DNA of 64,000 nucleotides from Trichoderma breve (lineage: Eukaryota; Ascomycota; Sordariomycetes; Hypocreales; Hypocreaceae): contig NC_079232.1 of assembly GCF_028502605.1 (NCBI RefSeq), positions 4,092,001 to 4,156,000 on the forward strand, given 5' to 3'. Shown in pieces: positions 13,835-24,466 of this stretch. The position numbers were made by a program, and so were the translations under genes. Within the stretch, counting starts at the first letter, position 1. Every line of letters starts with the position of its first letter. The notes beneath the pieces were generated by a model. The model was not told the DNA's origin and ran no database searches. It saw only the letters and a list, made by a program, of their open reading frames with translations.

Positions 13835-13995
13835 GGAGCTATGTCCCAGCTCTTGTTGTTGTTCTCCTTTTTGTAAAGTAAGCTGCTCTGCATTGCTCTC
13901 AAATAGCATCCTCTTGCTTTCCATCATCTAGCGTTTGCTTTCTTTTCCTTTTACATATAGATCATCGCGCTTGATTATACTTGCATACATACAAA

Positions 13996-14754
13996 ATGCC
14001 TTCCATCAAGAGCCTCCTTTCGGCCTTTGCCCTTGCGTACCTGGCCAACGCAACCACCATCAAGATTACAGCCACCTCCTCCAACACCTTTGATCCTTCA
14101 ACCATCAAGGCAAATGATGGCGACGTCTTGGAGTTCATTTTCGAGCCCAAGAACCACTCCGTGGTCGCTGGTGACTACCGCTACCCCTGCTCTCCCTTGG
14201 AGCTCGGCACCGGCTTCTTCTCTGGCTTCTTTGCGACATCCAGCGGCGAAAATGTACGTCTCTCTCTCTCTCTCTCTCTCTCGCTCACTCCTACAATCAC
14301 CACTACTTCTAAGTACCATATCCTAACATGAGGGCATTAGGACAAAGTCTTTCGCGTAGAAATCAACGGAACCGACACCATTCCGTTCTACTCTTCGCAG
14401 GGCAACGAGTGCGCCGGCGGCATGGTTGGCATCATCAACCCCAAGGGCAACCAGACCCTCGACGACTACAAGAAGCGCGCTTCAACCCTGGCAAGGAGTG
14501 TCTCCCCCGGCCGAACCTCCTTTGGCGGAGAGATTGCCGACAATGACAGCAGCTCAGACAACTCCACCAGCGGTGATGGCAACGGAAAGGGTGGTAGCAG
14601 CGGTGGCAGCAGCTCCGGAAAGGGAGGCAGCAGTGGAAGCGGAAGCGGCAGCTCGGGCGACAGCTCTTCTGACAAGGACGGCAAGGATAACGGCAGCGTC
14701 TCTTTGTCTATCTCCGTTGGCGCCCTCGCACTCGCTTTCATGATGGCGATTTAA
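13996..14754 (+). CDS. GPI-anchored, cupredoxin-fold serine/glycine-rich secreted protein
   Basis: Predicted cell-surface protein of the fungal extracellular cupredoxin-like family. Model: exon 1 13996-14253, an 87-nt intron 14254-14340 (GTACGT...TTAG) carrying a (TC)12 repeat, exon 2 14341-14754; 223 aa. Residues 1-19 form a signal peptide (MPSIKSLLSAFALAYLANA). The cupredoxin-like domain spans about 20-125 with the conserved NHSVV (H54) and GMVGIINP strands. A Ser/Gly-rich low-complexity linker (about 150-200) and a hydrophobic C-terminus (GALALAFMMAI) suggest a GPI anchor signal. In the usual family motif FYCSQxxHC the metal-binding Cys and His would sit at positions 104 and 109; here they are Ser and Glu, so a type-1 copper site is unlikely. 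The role is probably structural or in adhesion; this is inference. Confidence 0.85.
14259..14282 (+). repeat. (TC)12 microsatellite inside an intron
   Basis: Twelve perfect TC units directly follow the 5' splice site of the cupredoxin gene intron. Length changes here would alter intron size without touching the protein. Confidence 0.9.
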
Positions 14755-15989
14755 AAAAATTGGTGCTTTTTTGGGAAGCAAATCATTAGATACCCTATTA
14801 GACTGGATTTGCTGCTGTGCCCTGTCAAGTCAGAGGAAAGTAGTGCTTATGGGCTGGATTGATGTCGGCCTTAACTGTGGATACATGCAGATGAAAGCGT
14901 GTTGGTTTTAGCTTGGTCATCCCATCAGCGTATAGAAACATGAGACAATAATAATAATTTGGTAATGCATGTTAATTTACGTTCTCTTACGCATCCTAAC
15001 CGTGTTTAGAATGTGCCCAGAATCCGGATATATATAGGTGTACTATATATCCTAGCCTCTGGCGAATTCGTTTTGTTTTGGATATATATTTATAATACGA
15101 ACAGCAACTAGGTGTTGTTATTGCCATCGGTTGAAATGTCTGACCGGCGAATGAGAATGGCAACTTTGACAATCTGTATCAACGGCGGCAGATTGGTGGA
15201 CGTATAACGGCGACAGCCGACGCTTGTTCTTCCCTTGCAAGAGAAGAGCGTAGCATTTCACTTATGAAGTCGTATGGCAACACAACACGAGGCTGCTGAC
15301 TGGGCGCTCTGAGGTAAGCATTTCGCGCTCGCGTCTTCTTGCCAGCCCGGTTCTCAATGGCCTTTCTATTTTCATATACGAGAAATTACATAGCGTTGAA
15401 GGAAGGATGCTGCGAGTCAGAGTTTCATTATTCCAGGTTATTATATGAATATGCAGTTTCAAATAAGTGAAGCTTTTAATGAAGATAATTTGTTAATCTT
15501 AAGAATCCTCATTGACTATACGGAGTATATGAGTTTTATTACTCTAGTAGCTGGTAGTTCTGAAGACCAAGGATCTTCCATGAATGTATCTGCTATTATA
15601 GGCTGGTATCAGGTCACTTGAACAATTGCTCGTCACCAAAAATAGTCGTGGCCTCATGATCTTGATTACACACTCCCAGTGGCATTTGTGGCAATCTTAG
15701 TAATAATAGACGTGATAAATCTGACACACTTTCTGCTACTACCAACAAATAAAGGTCTGAATTTCATTGGTCTAGGTGTAGCTTGATGCAAGTTTCTCCG
15801 AATGGCGTAAATGTTATCGAGAATACCATTGAGTGAGTGCTATCAGATTGTAAATTAGTTACTTTTCCAAAGAGGATGTCTTCCATCAGAGCAATAAGTC
15901 GTTCCTTCATATGTCTAGCCTAGTACATGTAGATATCCTATATTCCCGCGCACTATTTTTCGCATCTTGTTACATTATTTAATCATGAG
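14755..15989. other. AT-rich intergenic region
   Basis: No supportable gene. The sequence becomes visibly AT-rich with many TA dinucleotides (TATATA blocks at about 15,030-15,100), and all frames are broken by stops. It may be decayed transposon sequence continuous with the relic that follows, but I recognise nothing specific. Confidence 0.4.
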
Positions 15990-16260
15990 TTTGTGAGATT
16001 GAACTCACAGTCGACCTTGCTAGTCGCTGCCATTCTAATTTCTAGATCTTCTGTGTGCGAGGATTCTGGATCGCGTGCTAGGTTGGAATGGCCTTGCCGT
16101 GGAAGCTTTTCTTGTTGCTGGGCGACTTCTTCACGATCGCTGCACCGTTATCGCGGTGGAACGCCTGAAGGAAGTCGAAGAGTTCCTCGAACGAGTCATA
16201 TTCTTGCGTTGGCGGTGGCAGAGGAATCTCTAGGCCAACAGCTTTGTTTGAGATCGCCAT
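15990..16260 (-). mobile_element. relic of a Mutator-like (MULE/FAR1-type) transposase, N-terminal part
   Basis: A 60-codon frame at 16260-16078 begins MAISNKAVGLEIPLPPPTQE and continues with SFEELFDFLQAFHRDNGAAIV, which I recognise as the N-terminal FAR1-like DNA-binding segment of fungal MULE transposases. It then hits TAG. Weak continuation can be read in another frame to about 15990 (a Cys-containing TSKVDCEF stretch where the family has its next Cys motif). The catalytic DDE region is absent. I regard it as a truncated, frameshifted fossil; the family assignment is from memory of the motif, not from a search. Confidence 0.55.
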
Positions 16261-17234
16261 AGCTTAAGCTTTGTCTTCTTTGTCTGGAGGCTATGCAAAG
16301 GTTTGCCCGATGATATGGGCAAGCTGTCGGGAGGGTATCTTTGACTTGCCCTGCAACTGTGAAAGACACCTTGTATGGGGATATGTCGTGATCCTCAAGT
16401 AAAAAATATGTCAACGAAATATATCGACTTGGAATGGTTTGATCTGACGTGTTGCTCATGGCGTGAATATTTCTGGTGGTGTTCCAAGGGCCGGGGCATA
16501 GAATGTCGGATGGGGTCTTTCGCTCTTGGTGCCAAATACTTCGTCTGTTACTATTGGTTCCCCTGAAAGTCTTGACACTAATTTCAAGGCTTTCTGTGAA
16601 TCACTTGAGGTTTTCCAATAAGGGAGAGTTATCGCTGTGGATTGATGCTGAGGGGCATCCATTTGCGCATTCGTTTGTGTGCGTTTTTGTGAACATTGAT
16701 GTCTCGCCCGTTCGTAGGGGTAGATGGCCTTCAGAAAGCCACAAGAGAGTCGGAAGCGTAGTCTTTGGGTTAAAATGGTTGTTTGCAAGAAAGCTGATAT
16801 ACCGAACATGGTGGAAGTTTACGCCTGTGTTCATGATGTTGACCACGCCCCTCCAGAGGAGCACATTCTGCGGAGTCTCGGTGTCGGAAGTGTCACCTGA
16901 AAGACAGCCTGCTACATTGTTTGTTTGGGTTGTCGTGACGGCTGTTGAGTTGCTCATAATCTTTCGTGTGCCCGAACTTCTTGCTGCCTGTTTTGCTCAT
17001 TGTCTTGTATCTGCCCATGTGGTGGCTCTCAAGTGATGCAAGTGTCGCGTGGATACTCGCCGTAGTCTGTCGATTAGAGGTTGTATTCCTTCTTGTTGTT
17101 GGGGGCTCCATTTCCTATGTGGTGATGAAGTATGCCCATCCCTGTGTTATTAGGCGTGATCGAGCTTCCAAAGTTTAGCTACGCTAGAAAAAGCTGCAAG
17201 TCGATGACGGCCCATTGTAAATCTAGAGCAGCCT
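16261..17234. other. degenerate sequence between the transposase relic and the unrecognised frame
   Basis: Several overlapping minus-strand frames of 60-118 codons occur (for example 16,456-16,809 and 16,601-16,957), in different phases and without recognisable domains. They may be remnants of one older coding sequence or part of the element; I could not join them. Confidence 0.3.
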
Positions 17235-17921
17235 TCATATTCTGCCATGCTCGCTGAAAACATCAATCTCGAAAGTCTGACCAATCTCCAGCTCATGGAA
17301 GCAACTTCTCTGCACATCGGACGCCGTGGATTCAGACATCTCGTCGACAGCTTTATAGTTGCTAGCTGCGCCATAGTAGTAAAAGTCGAGAATTTTGGAC
17401 GTTGATTGGCATCTAGTAAAACTGGATTTGGACCCGAGTAGAAAGCCCGCCGTTGGAAACAATGTCCGGGCACTGGAGGCCGTGTGCCGCCAAGATGAGC
17501 CGTTGTATTCGTTCTCTTTGTTGTCATCTCCCATGCCTCTTTTCCAGTGGTAGAGACAGAATGGATGAACAGTGGATATGGAGATCGTATGTATAGCTGT
17601 TGATGAATCGCTGGATGTGGTCAACATCGTATGATAGGGGTACATGTAATATACAAGTGTTATTGTCGCTATTTTCTGGGGCTCTAGGGATATCCTCGAG
17701 GATTGCCTGAGCATAGTGTAAATCGGCAGAGTATCTGTTTCAAATGCGAGGCAATGTGCTGACGGGTCTCTGGGAGCGTGTGTAAGTAGTTCCAGAAAGA
17801 AAGTGGGAACGTCGATGTTCGTGATGTATTCGGTTTGTTCCTCCAGATTCATATTGGTCGCCTGCTTGTGGTAGAACTTCACAGCAGCAACACCTCTGGC
17901 GTATTGTGCGTGCGCGGTCAC
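17235..17921 (-). CDS. unrecognised reading frame, possibly a decayed gene fragment
   Basis: A 228-codon open frame in otherwise stop-rich sequence. It reads like protein (ARGVAAVKFYHKQATNMNLE near the start and DFYYYGAASNYKAVDEMSES near the end). Upstream on the same strand, to about 18,040, a short stretch reading EAIIRDTAAVAVGG appears to be a preceding exon in another frame. There is no ATG at the left edge and I could not build a complete spliced gene. I do not recognise the family. It could be the 3' part of a lineage-specific gene damaged by the neighbouring transposon relic, or chance. Confidence 0.3.
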   Translation of the reverse strand: MTAHAQYARGVAAVKFYHKQATNMNLEEQTEYITNIDVPTFFLELLTHAPRDPSAHCLAFETDTLPIYTMLRQSSRISLEPQKIATITLVYYMYPYHTMLTTSSDSSTAIHTISISTVHPFCLYHWKRGMGDDNKENEYNGSSWRHTASSARTLFPTAGFLLGSKSSFTRCQSTSKILDFYYYGAASNYKAVDEMSESTASDVQRSCFHELEIGQTFEIDVFSEHGRI

Positions 17922-18059
17922 ATTGCGGGCAGTGGTATTATGGTCTTGAATGAGAACATCTCACGCTGATGGCGTTTGTGCCACCAACAGCAACAGCCGC
18001 TGTATCGCGTATAATCGCTTCTGAGGCCTGAGTGATACAGCACTTGTGCTGGCATTTTA

Positions 18060-18848
18060 CTCGATACCGTCAAAAGAGCATAGTAGCTTTCTTCTTTGGC
18101 AATAGCAACAGCTACGTCAGGGACGTCAGTTAACCCAGTACAAGTTTCACACCCTCAACTCAGAGAGAGAGACTTACATGCAACAGTTTAGTCTGTTGGG
18201 TGACAAAAAAGCCTAAAGTTTTCCGATCTTTGTCTGTGTGTATGATGTGTGTGTTGGTGTGTCTGTGTGTTCAATCGTATCTCTGTTGCAGTCTTCGTCG
18301 GCCATGTCAGTTGTGGTCAAGAGTCAGCTGGCTAGTTATAAACTGTTCAGACAAATTGTAATGGAAACAGACGACCTATTTATGTCCAAAGCATTTGACC
18401 CAATTCCCTGGACTTTTGTTCTCAGAAAAGAGAAAAAGTCAAAGAAGAGGGTATATCCGCGTTATTCACCGCTTCATCGACATTCTAATGCAGAGACGCG
18501 ATAAAGTTAACGCAACAGCCCGTTGACACGCCATCATTAGTGAGTCATTCACACATACTTCTGTATCTATGATGTGGAATCAAAGCATTTATCCGCCTTC
18601 ATTAAGTGAATGTTTAGGAAGACAGCGGCATAATGCAGCGTCTTTAGGGGGCATCATAAATTCACCTGACAGTTCATCATGTCACCACCTTGCACAAAGT
18701 GTTTTAATCGGCATTTTTTCAATGAGCACGCGTTACACAAGACAAGAAGCCGACTGTTGTGTAATTCCCCAACACATCACAGCATGCTGAACCACGTAGA
18801 TGCCTCCCCATCGCTGATTAGGTTAAGATAGAGACACAAAGCTTGCCC
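18060..18848. other. AT-rich intergenic region, 3' side of the TFIIIC gene
   Basis: No supportable gene. Visible are a (TG)-rich stretch near 18,233-18,270 and scattered short frames. It lies downstream of the stop codon of the minus-strand TFIIIC gene. Confidence 0.45.
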
Positions 18849-21482
18849 TCAAACGACAAACTTGCCACCACAACCTCCACACACTTCTCCCTGCGAATCC
18901 CCAACCGCATCCACACTCCCAAGGTGCTCCTCCGCCAACTTCTCCAGCTCAGAGACCTTGAGACAGCGCATCTTACAGACGCCGCAGACTCGAGATATCC
19001 CGGGTGCCAAGATGGGGATGCCAGATGTGGCACATATAGCTGCGTTAGGCGTTAGCATGATAGTAGACCAGAGAGAGAAGAAAGAAAACAAGATGATCCC
19101 GTACCGAATGCATGACGGTTTTCGCAAGTAGCTACGTCATCCTTGATAGATAGCCGAGCCTCACAGAATATACAGGGCAAACTCTTAGCCACGTGTTTGA
19201 ATAGTGTTTTTAGTGGACTGGCCTGCTGTCTGCCAGACGAAGTCTTGTACCCTGGGGTCACGCCAGGAACGTCGCCTCCTAGCCCGTACATCCACTCCCA
19301 AACTCGGCCTTCCGTGGTCAGTGGCTTAGAGATTGGTCTCACGCGCTGGGGTTTATCGTCAGCATCAGCAGAGACTTGCCAATCAAAGTGAACGTTTGAA
19401 ACGCCTCGACGATCGGGATGCTGCGTATCGTGCTTCGAGGCAAGGACGGCAGTACATCCATCGCCGGGGGACTTGGCCAAGCCCCAAAGGCGAAACCGGT
19501 ACGGGTGGACCTGCAAAACGGGCTCGGCTGGCGCTGGAGGTGCATCTTGCATCGCCTTGTCTTCATCTTCAGAGTCCGACTCAAAATCCGAGTCTACACC
19601 ATATAGTGCGGCCCTTCGAGAGACGAGACGGGCGTTCTGGTCCCCTATATCTTCTACCCATTGCGGAAGATTTTCTTCGGGCAAATTTGTCTGGTACCAG
19701 TCGAGATTCGTGGAGGTGGCGGATAGCCTAACCAGAGAATAGTATGGAATCGGGGGCTTATTATTGGGATCAGGATCATGCACAATGAGGCCTAGGGCAA
19801 AATTATAAGAACATGGATGATCTGATGATACGATATTTCAACGTTACCTGTGATGGGATTTGTCGATATATCCTCTTCGTCGGCATAGGCTGAAGCGCAC
19901 TCCCAGATAGAGTGTCGAGGTGACGGCTCACTTAAGACACCGTTGAGCACGACCTGGAAAGACTTGATTGTGAATGGGGTTGTAATGATACCTCGGGCAG
20001 TATGGGAATCTCCCTCGGCCCATATCTGCTCCCATTAGTGTCAACAATCTTATTTGGATATGCAGAACAATCACTACTCACCGCATCCTCCCACTCAATC
20101 AACGCGTCACTAGAGAGAGGGAGACATATTGTCGTAGTGTCGCTTCGTTCGGATTCCACGTCGGGCAACTCGCCCCTCTCCCAGTCACCATACAATACGA
20201 TCCTGCGGAAGCCAGCATGGTTTTTCGAAAGATATGCCAGGGTCGCGGTTCTGTTTCCATTGTCGACTAGCCAGGGGCTCCATTTAAGGGAAAAGATGCT
20301 GCCTTGAGGACTGAAATCCGGATCTTGTGGATCTGTATCCTAACTAGGAGTAAGTACAAGGCATGTACGGAGACAGTAGGAGGTGGACTCACTTCCTTGT
20401 GAGGGCCCCGTCCATCAATTCTGATGTGCTCCGTCAAAGTCCAGACCCATTCTTGCTCAGAGCCGCGTTTGGAAGAATCTCGGCGACGATGATACTGGAT
20501 GCTCATGACAACAATCTGACCCATGTCGTTCAGGTAGGCCAACAAGGCTCTTCCCGGGGCAATCTCCTTGGCCCACGAAAATGAGATGATGCGCTCGTCC
20601 ATGATACGAAACCCGTCCTCGGAATTGGAATCTGGAATCGGAAGCCTGGCTCCCAAGCCCCAAAGCACCCTCCAATTCTTAAAGGTTCGGGTTCTCATGC
20701 TCGACGTGGCGGATGACTGGCTGTCGGCCTGCTCCCCAAACGTGATGAGATTGCCAGTAGTTGTCAGGGCCATCAGCACTGGCCGAGAGTTGCAGCCAAG
20801 TCCATTTGGCGACCACTCTACTCTGATGACTTGTCCCAATGCTGCGCCAGACCCTGTAACCGTCCCAGTACCAACGCCTCTGAAACTGCCCTCGTCGCCC
20901 GTTCTAGGAGCTGGTAGCCTGATGCCTACTTGGGCACACAGCTGGCCATTTATCTTGGTATTTGGATTGATGACGGCAGACGGCTGGAGAGAGAGCGCAA
21001 ACTGATACTGTGAGGCATCTCGTTCATCTGCGTCGGCATCGTGGCCGGCTAGATAGTCAGGCAAGAAGATGTAGATGCATTCCTGCGTCGCAACAGCTAG
21101 TTCAGCGTCGCATGACCAGGCAAGGGCATGTGGCGATGGCGGACGCGAAGTGAGAGAAAGCGTCTGGAGGGGACGCGCCTAAGACGATTGGTGGCCGAGG
21201 TCAGCAAAGATATTGATGTCGATATGCTGAACTCGTGAGCAAAAGAGGCTGCAAGGCAAAGAAAGAAATCAAGAATAGAGCTGCCGACTGGGGTAAGAGA
21301 AGCTGGAGAAGAAAGAGCTGGGATTGTTCTATACATATGAAGACGCTATAGGTTGATAGAATATTGAAGAGGGAAGACATTAAACAAAACATCAATATTG
21401 AAACCGAGAGATGCTCATCCAGATGCCTTGTCCAACCAATCACTGATCTCAAAGCTGCTCAACTCACCCTGAATCGGTCCAT
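18849..21482 (-). CDS. transcription factor IIIC subunit (90-kDa-type, N-terminal propeller plus C-terminal zinc finger)
   Basis: Predicted subunit of TFIIIC, which binds A/B-box promoters of tRNA genes and recruits RNA polymerase III machinery in the nucleus. Model of six exons: 21482-21468, 21178-20393, 20339-20082, 20025-19848, 19791-19105, 19039-18849; 704 aa. The N-terminal part (PPSPHALAWSCDAELAVAT and later VIRVEWSPNG, ISFSWAKE, FSLKWSPW) is the TFIIIC delta-type WD-like domain. The C-terminus carries paired Cys motifs (CIFC, CGVCKMRC, CGGCGG) of the TFIIIC zinc-finger family. An acidic tract (DSDFESDSEDEDK) lies between them. Introns 2-5 are short (53-65 nt) with good sites. The first intron (289 nt, GTGAGT...TTAG with TGCTGAC) and the five-codon first exon are the least certain part. 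Confidence 0.82.
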
Positions 21483-22025
21483 GCTATGGAGGGCTAGGCG
21501 TAGCCAATTTCATCAGAACGCGCAGGTTTACAATCTGATTCATTGGTGTCTTTCACTTCCGCTTGCGAACAATCCAATTTTCGCTCGGCAGGGTCGTCGA
21601 GATGAAAAGTTTACGAACAAGGTTCAATCTTGAAGAATGCTGCATGAGACTGGCAACGTCTAATTTGCTGCTGACTAAGCCATTCACCTGCGTGGACCGC
21701 CCATGATATCATCAACCTTTGTTTTTGAATTGAATTGGAGTTAAATTATTGCGGACATTTCTTTTCATGAAGAATTACTCTAATGATTTTCTATTTATTT
21801 TGAATGATTCAAGCTCGAGGGAAACTTACTGGCTACTTCTCTCGAGCTCGCGCTCAAGAGTTCAAGGCCTACTCAGCAGCGCTAAAGTGTATGGCAGTGA
21901 TCAACGAGATTGTTCGTGTATAAATCTGATACCATTGATTCTTGCGCTAGGATGATATATAATCTAAGCTTAAATTCGGTGCTTCATAAAAACAAGACAA
22001 AACCAATACAAAAAACAGTCGCAAA
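21483..22025. other. intergenic region, promoter side of the TFIIIC gene
   Basis: No gene seen. It holds the upstream region of the TFIIIC gene and the 3' flank of GPI8; AT-rich towards the GPI8 stop codon. Confidence 0.5.
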
Positions 22026-23259
22026 TTATGCTTCCAACAATGTGCCAACTCCCCACAATAGCGCACATCCAGCGAGCGCCGTGGCTCCAATGACCTTCTT
22101 CGTCCACCAGTCATCCTCGGTGAGAGCTTTGGCGCCCTGGATTTTCCTCGGCGGCGCCGTGGGAACGCTGGCGGGAATGGACGACACGTTGTGGCGGGCC
22201 GCATCCTCCTCGGCTTCCCTCTTCCTCAGCATGGCAATGGTCTTGCTTAGCTCGACTAGCTCTTCCTCCAAGGCTAGGTCCTTGGCTCGGTCGACCTCGA
22301 CGTTTTGAATGTTGCCGAAGAAGTCGGTGATGAGGCGGCTGCGCGCGGCCTCTTCTCCGCCGGGGAAGAGATCATAGCGGACGCCAGCGGTGGAGTGGAT
22401 CTTGTCGAAGTCGTAGCTGTCAAACAGCTCGCCGACGGTCTTTTTGCTGCTGAGGTCCTGTACATGGGCTTCTAGGAATTCCAGGTTGTAGTAGGTGTAT
22501 CGGTCGATGACTGCGACGCCGACATCGCTGTCGGCATGGTGCGAGTATGATGATTGGTCGAGCTCGGATGATCCAGTGGCGATGATGTTGGGAGAGTAAA
22601 GTCTGCTGTACATAGTGTTTGCCTGGCAGGTATCGATCATGAATAGAATCTCGTGGTATCTGCATCGTATCAGAGGTTAGATGAATCCTGCTGCAACAAG
22701 AATATGGGGGAAAGTCTAATGCGCACCTCTTTTTCTCCCACATCTGCTCAAAGGCATCGGCAAGGTCGAATGCGCCAATCTCCTCAGCATCCTGAAACTT
22801 GAGAAACTCGTTTCCACCATGACCCGTCATGTACACAAAGATGTTGCTTCGGTCGTCGGTCAGCAGCCGCTTGCTTCGGGGTGTTTCGTCGCCGACACGA
22901 TCCGTCAAGAGACGGATAAAGTTCTCAACAGTGACTTCGTAACCGCGGTAGTCGACCTCGATGTTGTCGCCGTACAGGTCGACCGCACGGTCCGAATTGC
23001 TGTAGACGGTGCCGGGGAACGCATTTCGGGGGTTGCAGGCCATGTCGTCGGGCAGCATGAGGATGATTTGCGAGTCGGGGATGCCAAGGCGCTTCACCGT
23101 TCGATACATGGACAGGACATTGGCGAGATGACGGTAATTGAACCAAAAGCGCGATGTGCAGACCAGGACGGCCCAGTTGCTCGTGTGCTCGGCGACTGAG
23201 GCCGATGCGAGCAGCAGCGAGGCCACGATGGCCTTGAAGCTCAGGCCCGAGAGCTTCAT
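22026..23259 (-). CDS. GPI8: GPI-anchor transamidase catalytic subunit (GPI8/PIG-K)
   Basis: Caspase-fold cysteine protease (peptidase family C13) that cleaves the C-terminal signal of GPI proteins and attaches the GPI anchor in the ER lumen. Model: exons 23259-22727 and 22659-22026 with a 67-nt intron (GTGCGC...GCAG); 388 aa. There is a signal peptide (residues 1-23), the conserved [18 protein letters not shown] block, the catalytic His147 in YMTGHGG and the catalytic Cys189 in IDTCQANTM right after the splice junction. A C-terminal transmembrane helix ([20 protein letters not shown]) anchors it. Length and order match the family. The unrelated upstream cupredoxin protein in this window would be one of its substrates if its GPI signal is real. 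Confidence 0.95.
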
Positions 23260-24466
23260 CGCGACGGTGGTGATGGTGATTTGATGTTGACAACAATAAC
23301 GACTGGATACCTCGCAGATTCGTAGGTACTAGGTAAGTATTGCTAGCTTGATGGAGGTTGTCGCGAAGCCATAGTCATGCAGGTTGATTGTATGTATCGA
23401 TCAATGAGCTGCAGGTATGTGGTCAAGTCCAGCTCGGCAATCTTGGGCGCTTACAAATCTGGGCCCCCTTTTTTACCAACAGTTTCATGGGCAGAATAGC
23501 AAGTAGAGAGTACGATACTGAATGCCGAGTTTTATTAGCTTTATAAAGTACACAGTACCCCCACCTGAAAATGTGCCCTGAAAATGACTACCGCGGGGCG
23601 TGTGGAGCAGCAGAGAGGGGTGCATCTTGGATAAAGGAAGTACCCGTTGCTAGCGGCCGCTAATATGTGAAGCATGTGATGGAGCAGGCGAAATTACAAA
23701 TCCGGAGAAGTATCATCGGGGATTTTGGATATTGACTGCTCGGTTGAAGAAGTCCCTTGGGCTGGTGGGTTTAGGGAGTAAATACTTGCCTATACGGATA
23801 TACGGATAGAGAGGAGAATATATCCGGGATGAGTGGCGCGATCCGACATCTCGGTGTCGCGGAGTATGTAAGCGCTCATGTTTGGTGTCAAGCTGATATT
23901 AGGACGCCTCATCGGAAGTTTCCGCGAGATGCATTAATTAGTAGGCACACCCTTGGCTGTACAGTATGTACTCGCAGACCATCTTTGTTGCCCGTAATAT
24001 CAGCAAGTGACACACATACAGAGCAACTGAGACGCCATGGATACACGTAAGAGGATGTGGTCGTATTGCTTAGTAGGTGCCAAGCCAGCAACATCAAATC
24101 CAACACACATTGGAGGAAGCATTAGTAAGATGGCAAAAGCAAGGGCAAAGGATGAGATCCGGATATGACACACCCCCATAAAGGAGTATACTGCATTGTG
24201 TTAGTTTACTATTTTGGTATCTTGATAGAGGAGAGGAAAGACATGGCGCTCCAACATGATGCGTCGTCAGTGCGGATGCTTCAATTGTTTGCTCTTGCGT
24301 CGCAATCATGCGAATCTTGACCAACACACACATCCAACGACCTCTACCGTCCTTGGCCAAGGTCTGGGTCCGAGAGTCATGCCTTGATATATAAGGCAAG
24401 GACTCAGAATCCTGATACCCAGTAACAACAGCTCAGCACCCAGTATTCGCAGCAGCCCACCACAAA
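23260..24466. other. intergenic region, GPI8 promoter
   Basis: No supportable gene. Contains the GPI8 upstream region and the 5' flank of the phosphotransferase-like pseudogene; the short overlapping frames at 23,829-24,399 have no recognisable content. Confidence 0.5.

Larger units (their letters stand above)
8169..13995. other. 5.8-kb gene-free region between bZIP and cupredoxin genes
   Basis: No reading frame here has a recognisable domain or convincing splice structure. The part next to the bZIP start is probably its promoter and leader, and contains several short upstream ORFs. Other visible items are a 26-base A homopolymer (10600-10625), a short (GT)n run near 11,189-11,202, and a TATAAATA at 13247-13254 without an assigned gene. 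The final kilobase precedes the cupredoxin gene. Untranslated or non-coding transcripts could be present. Confidence 0.45.

Noticed and set aside
24094..24399. Minus-strand ORF in front of the APH-like gene
   Set aside because: No domain, overlaps other frames and the promoter of the APH-like gene.
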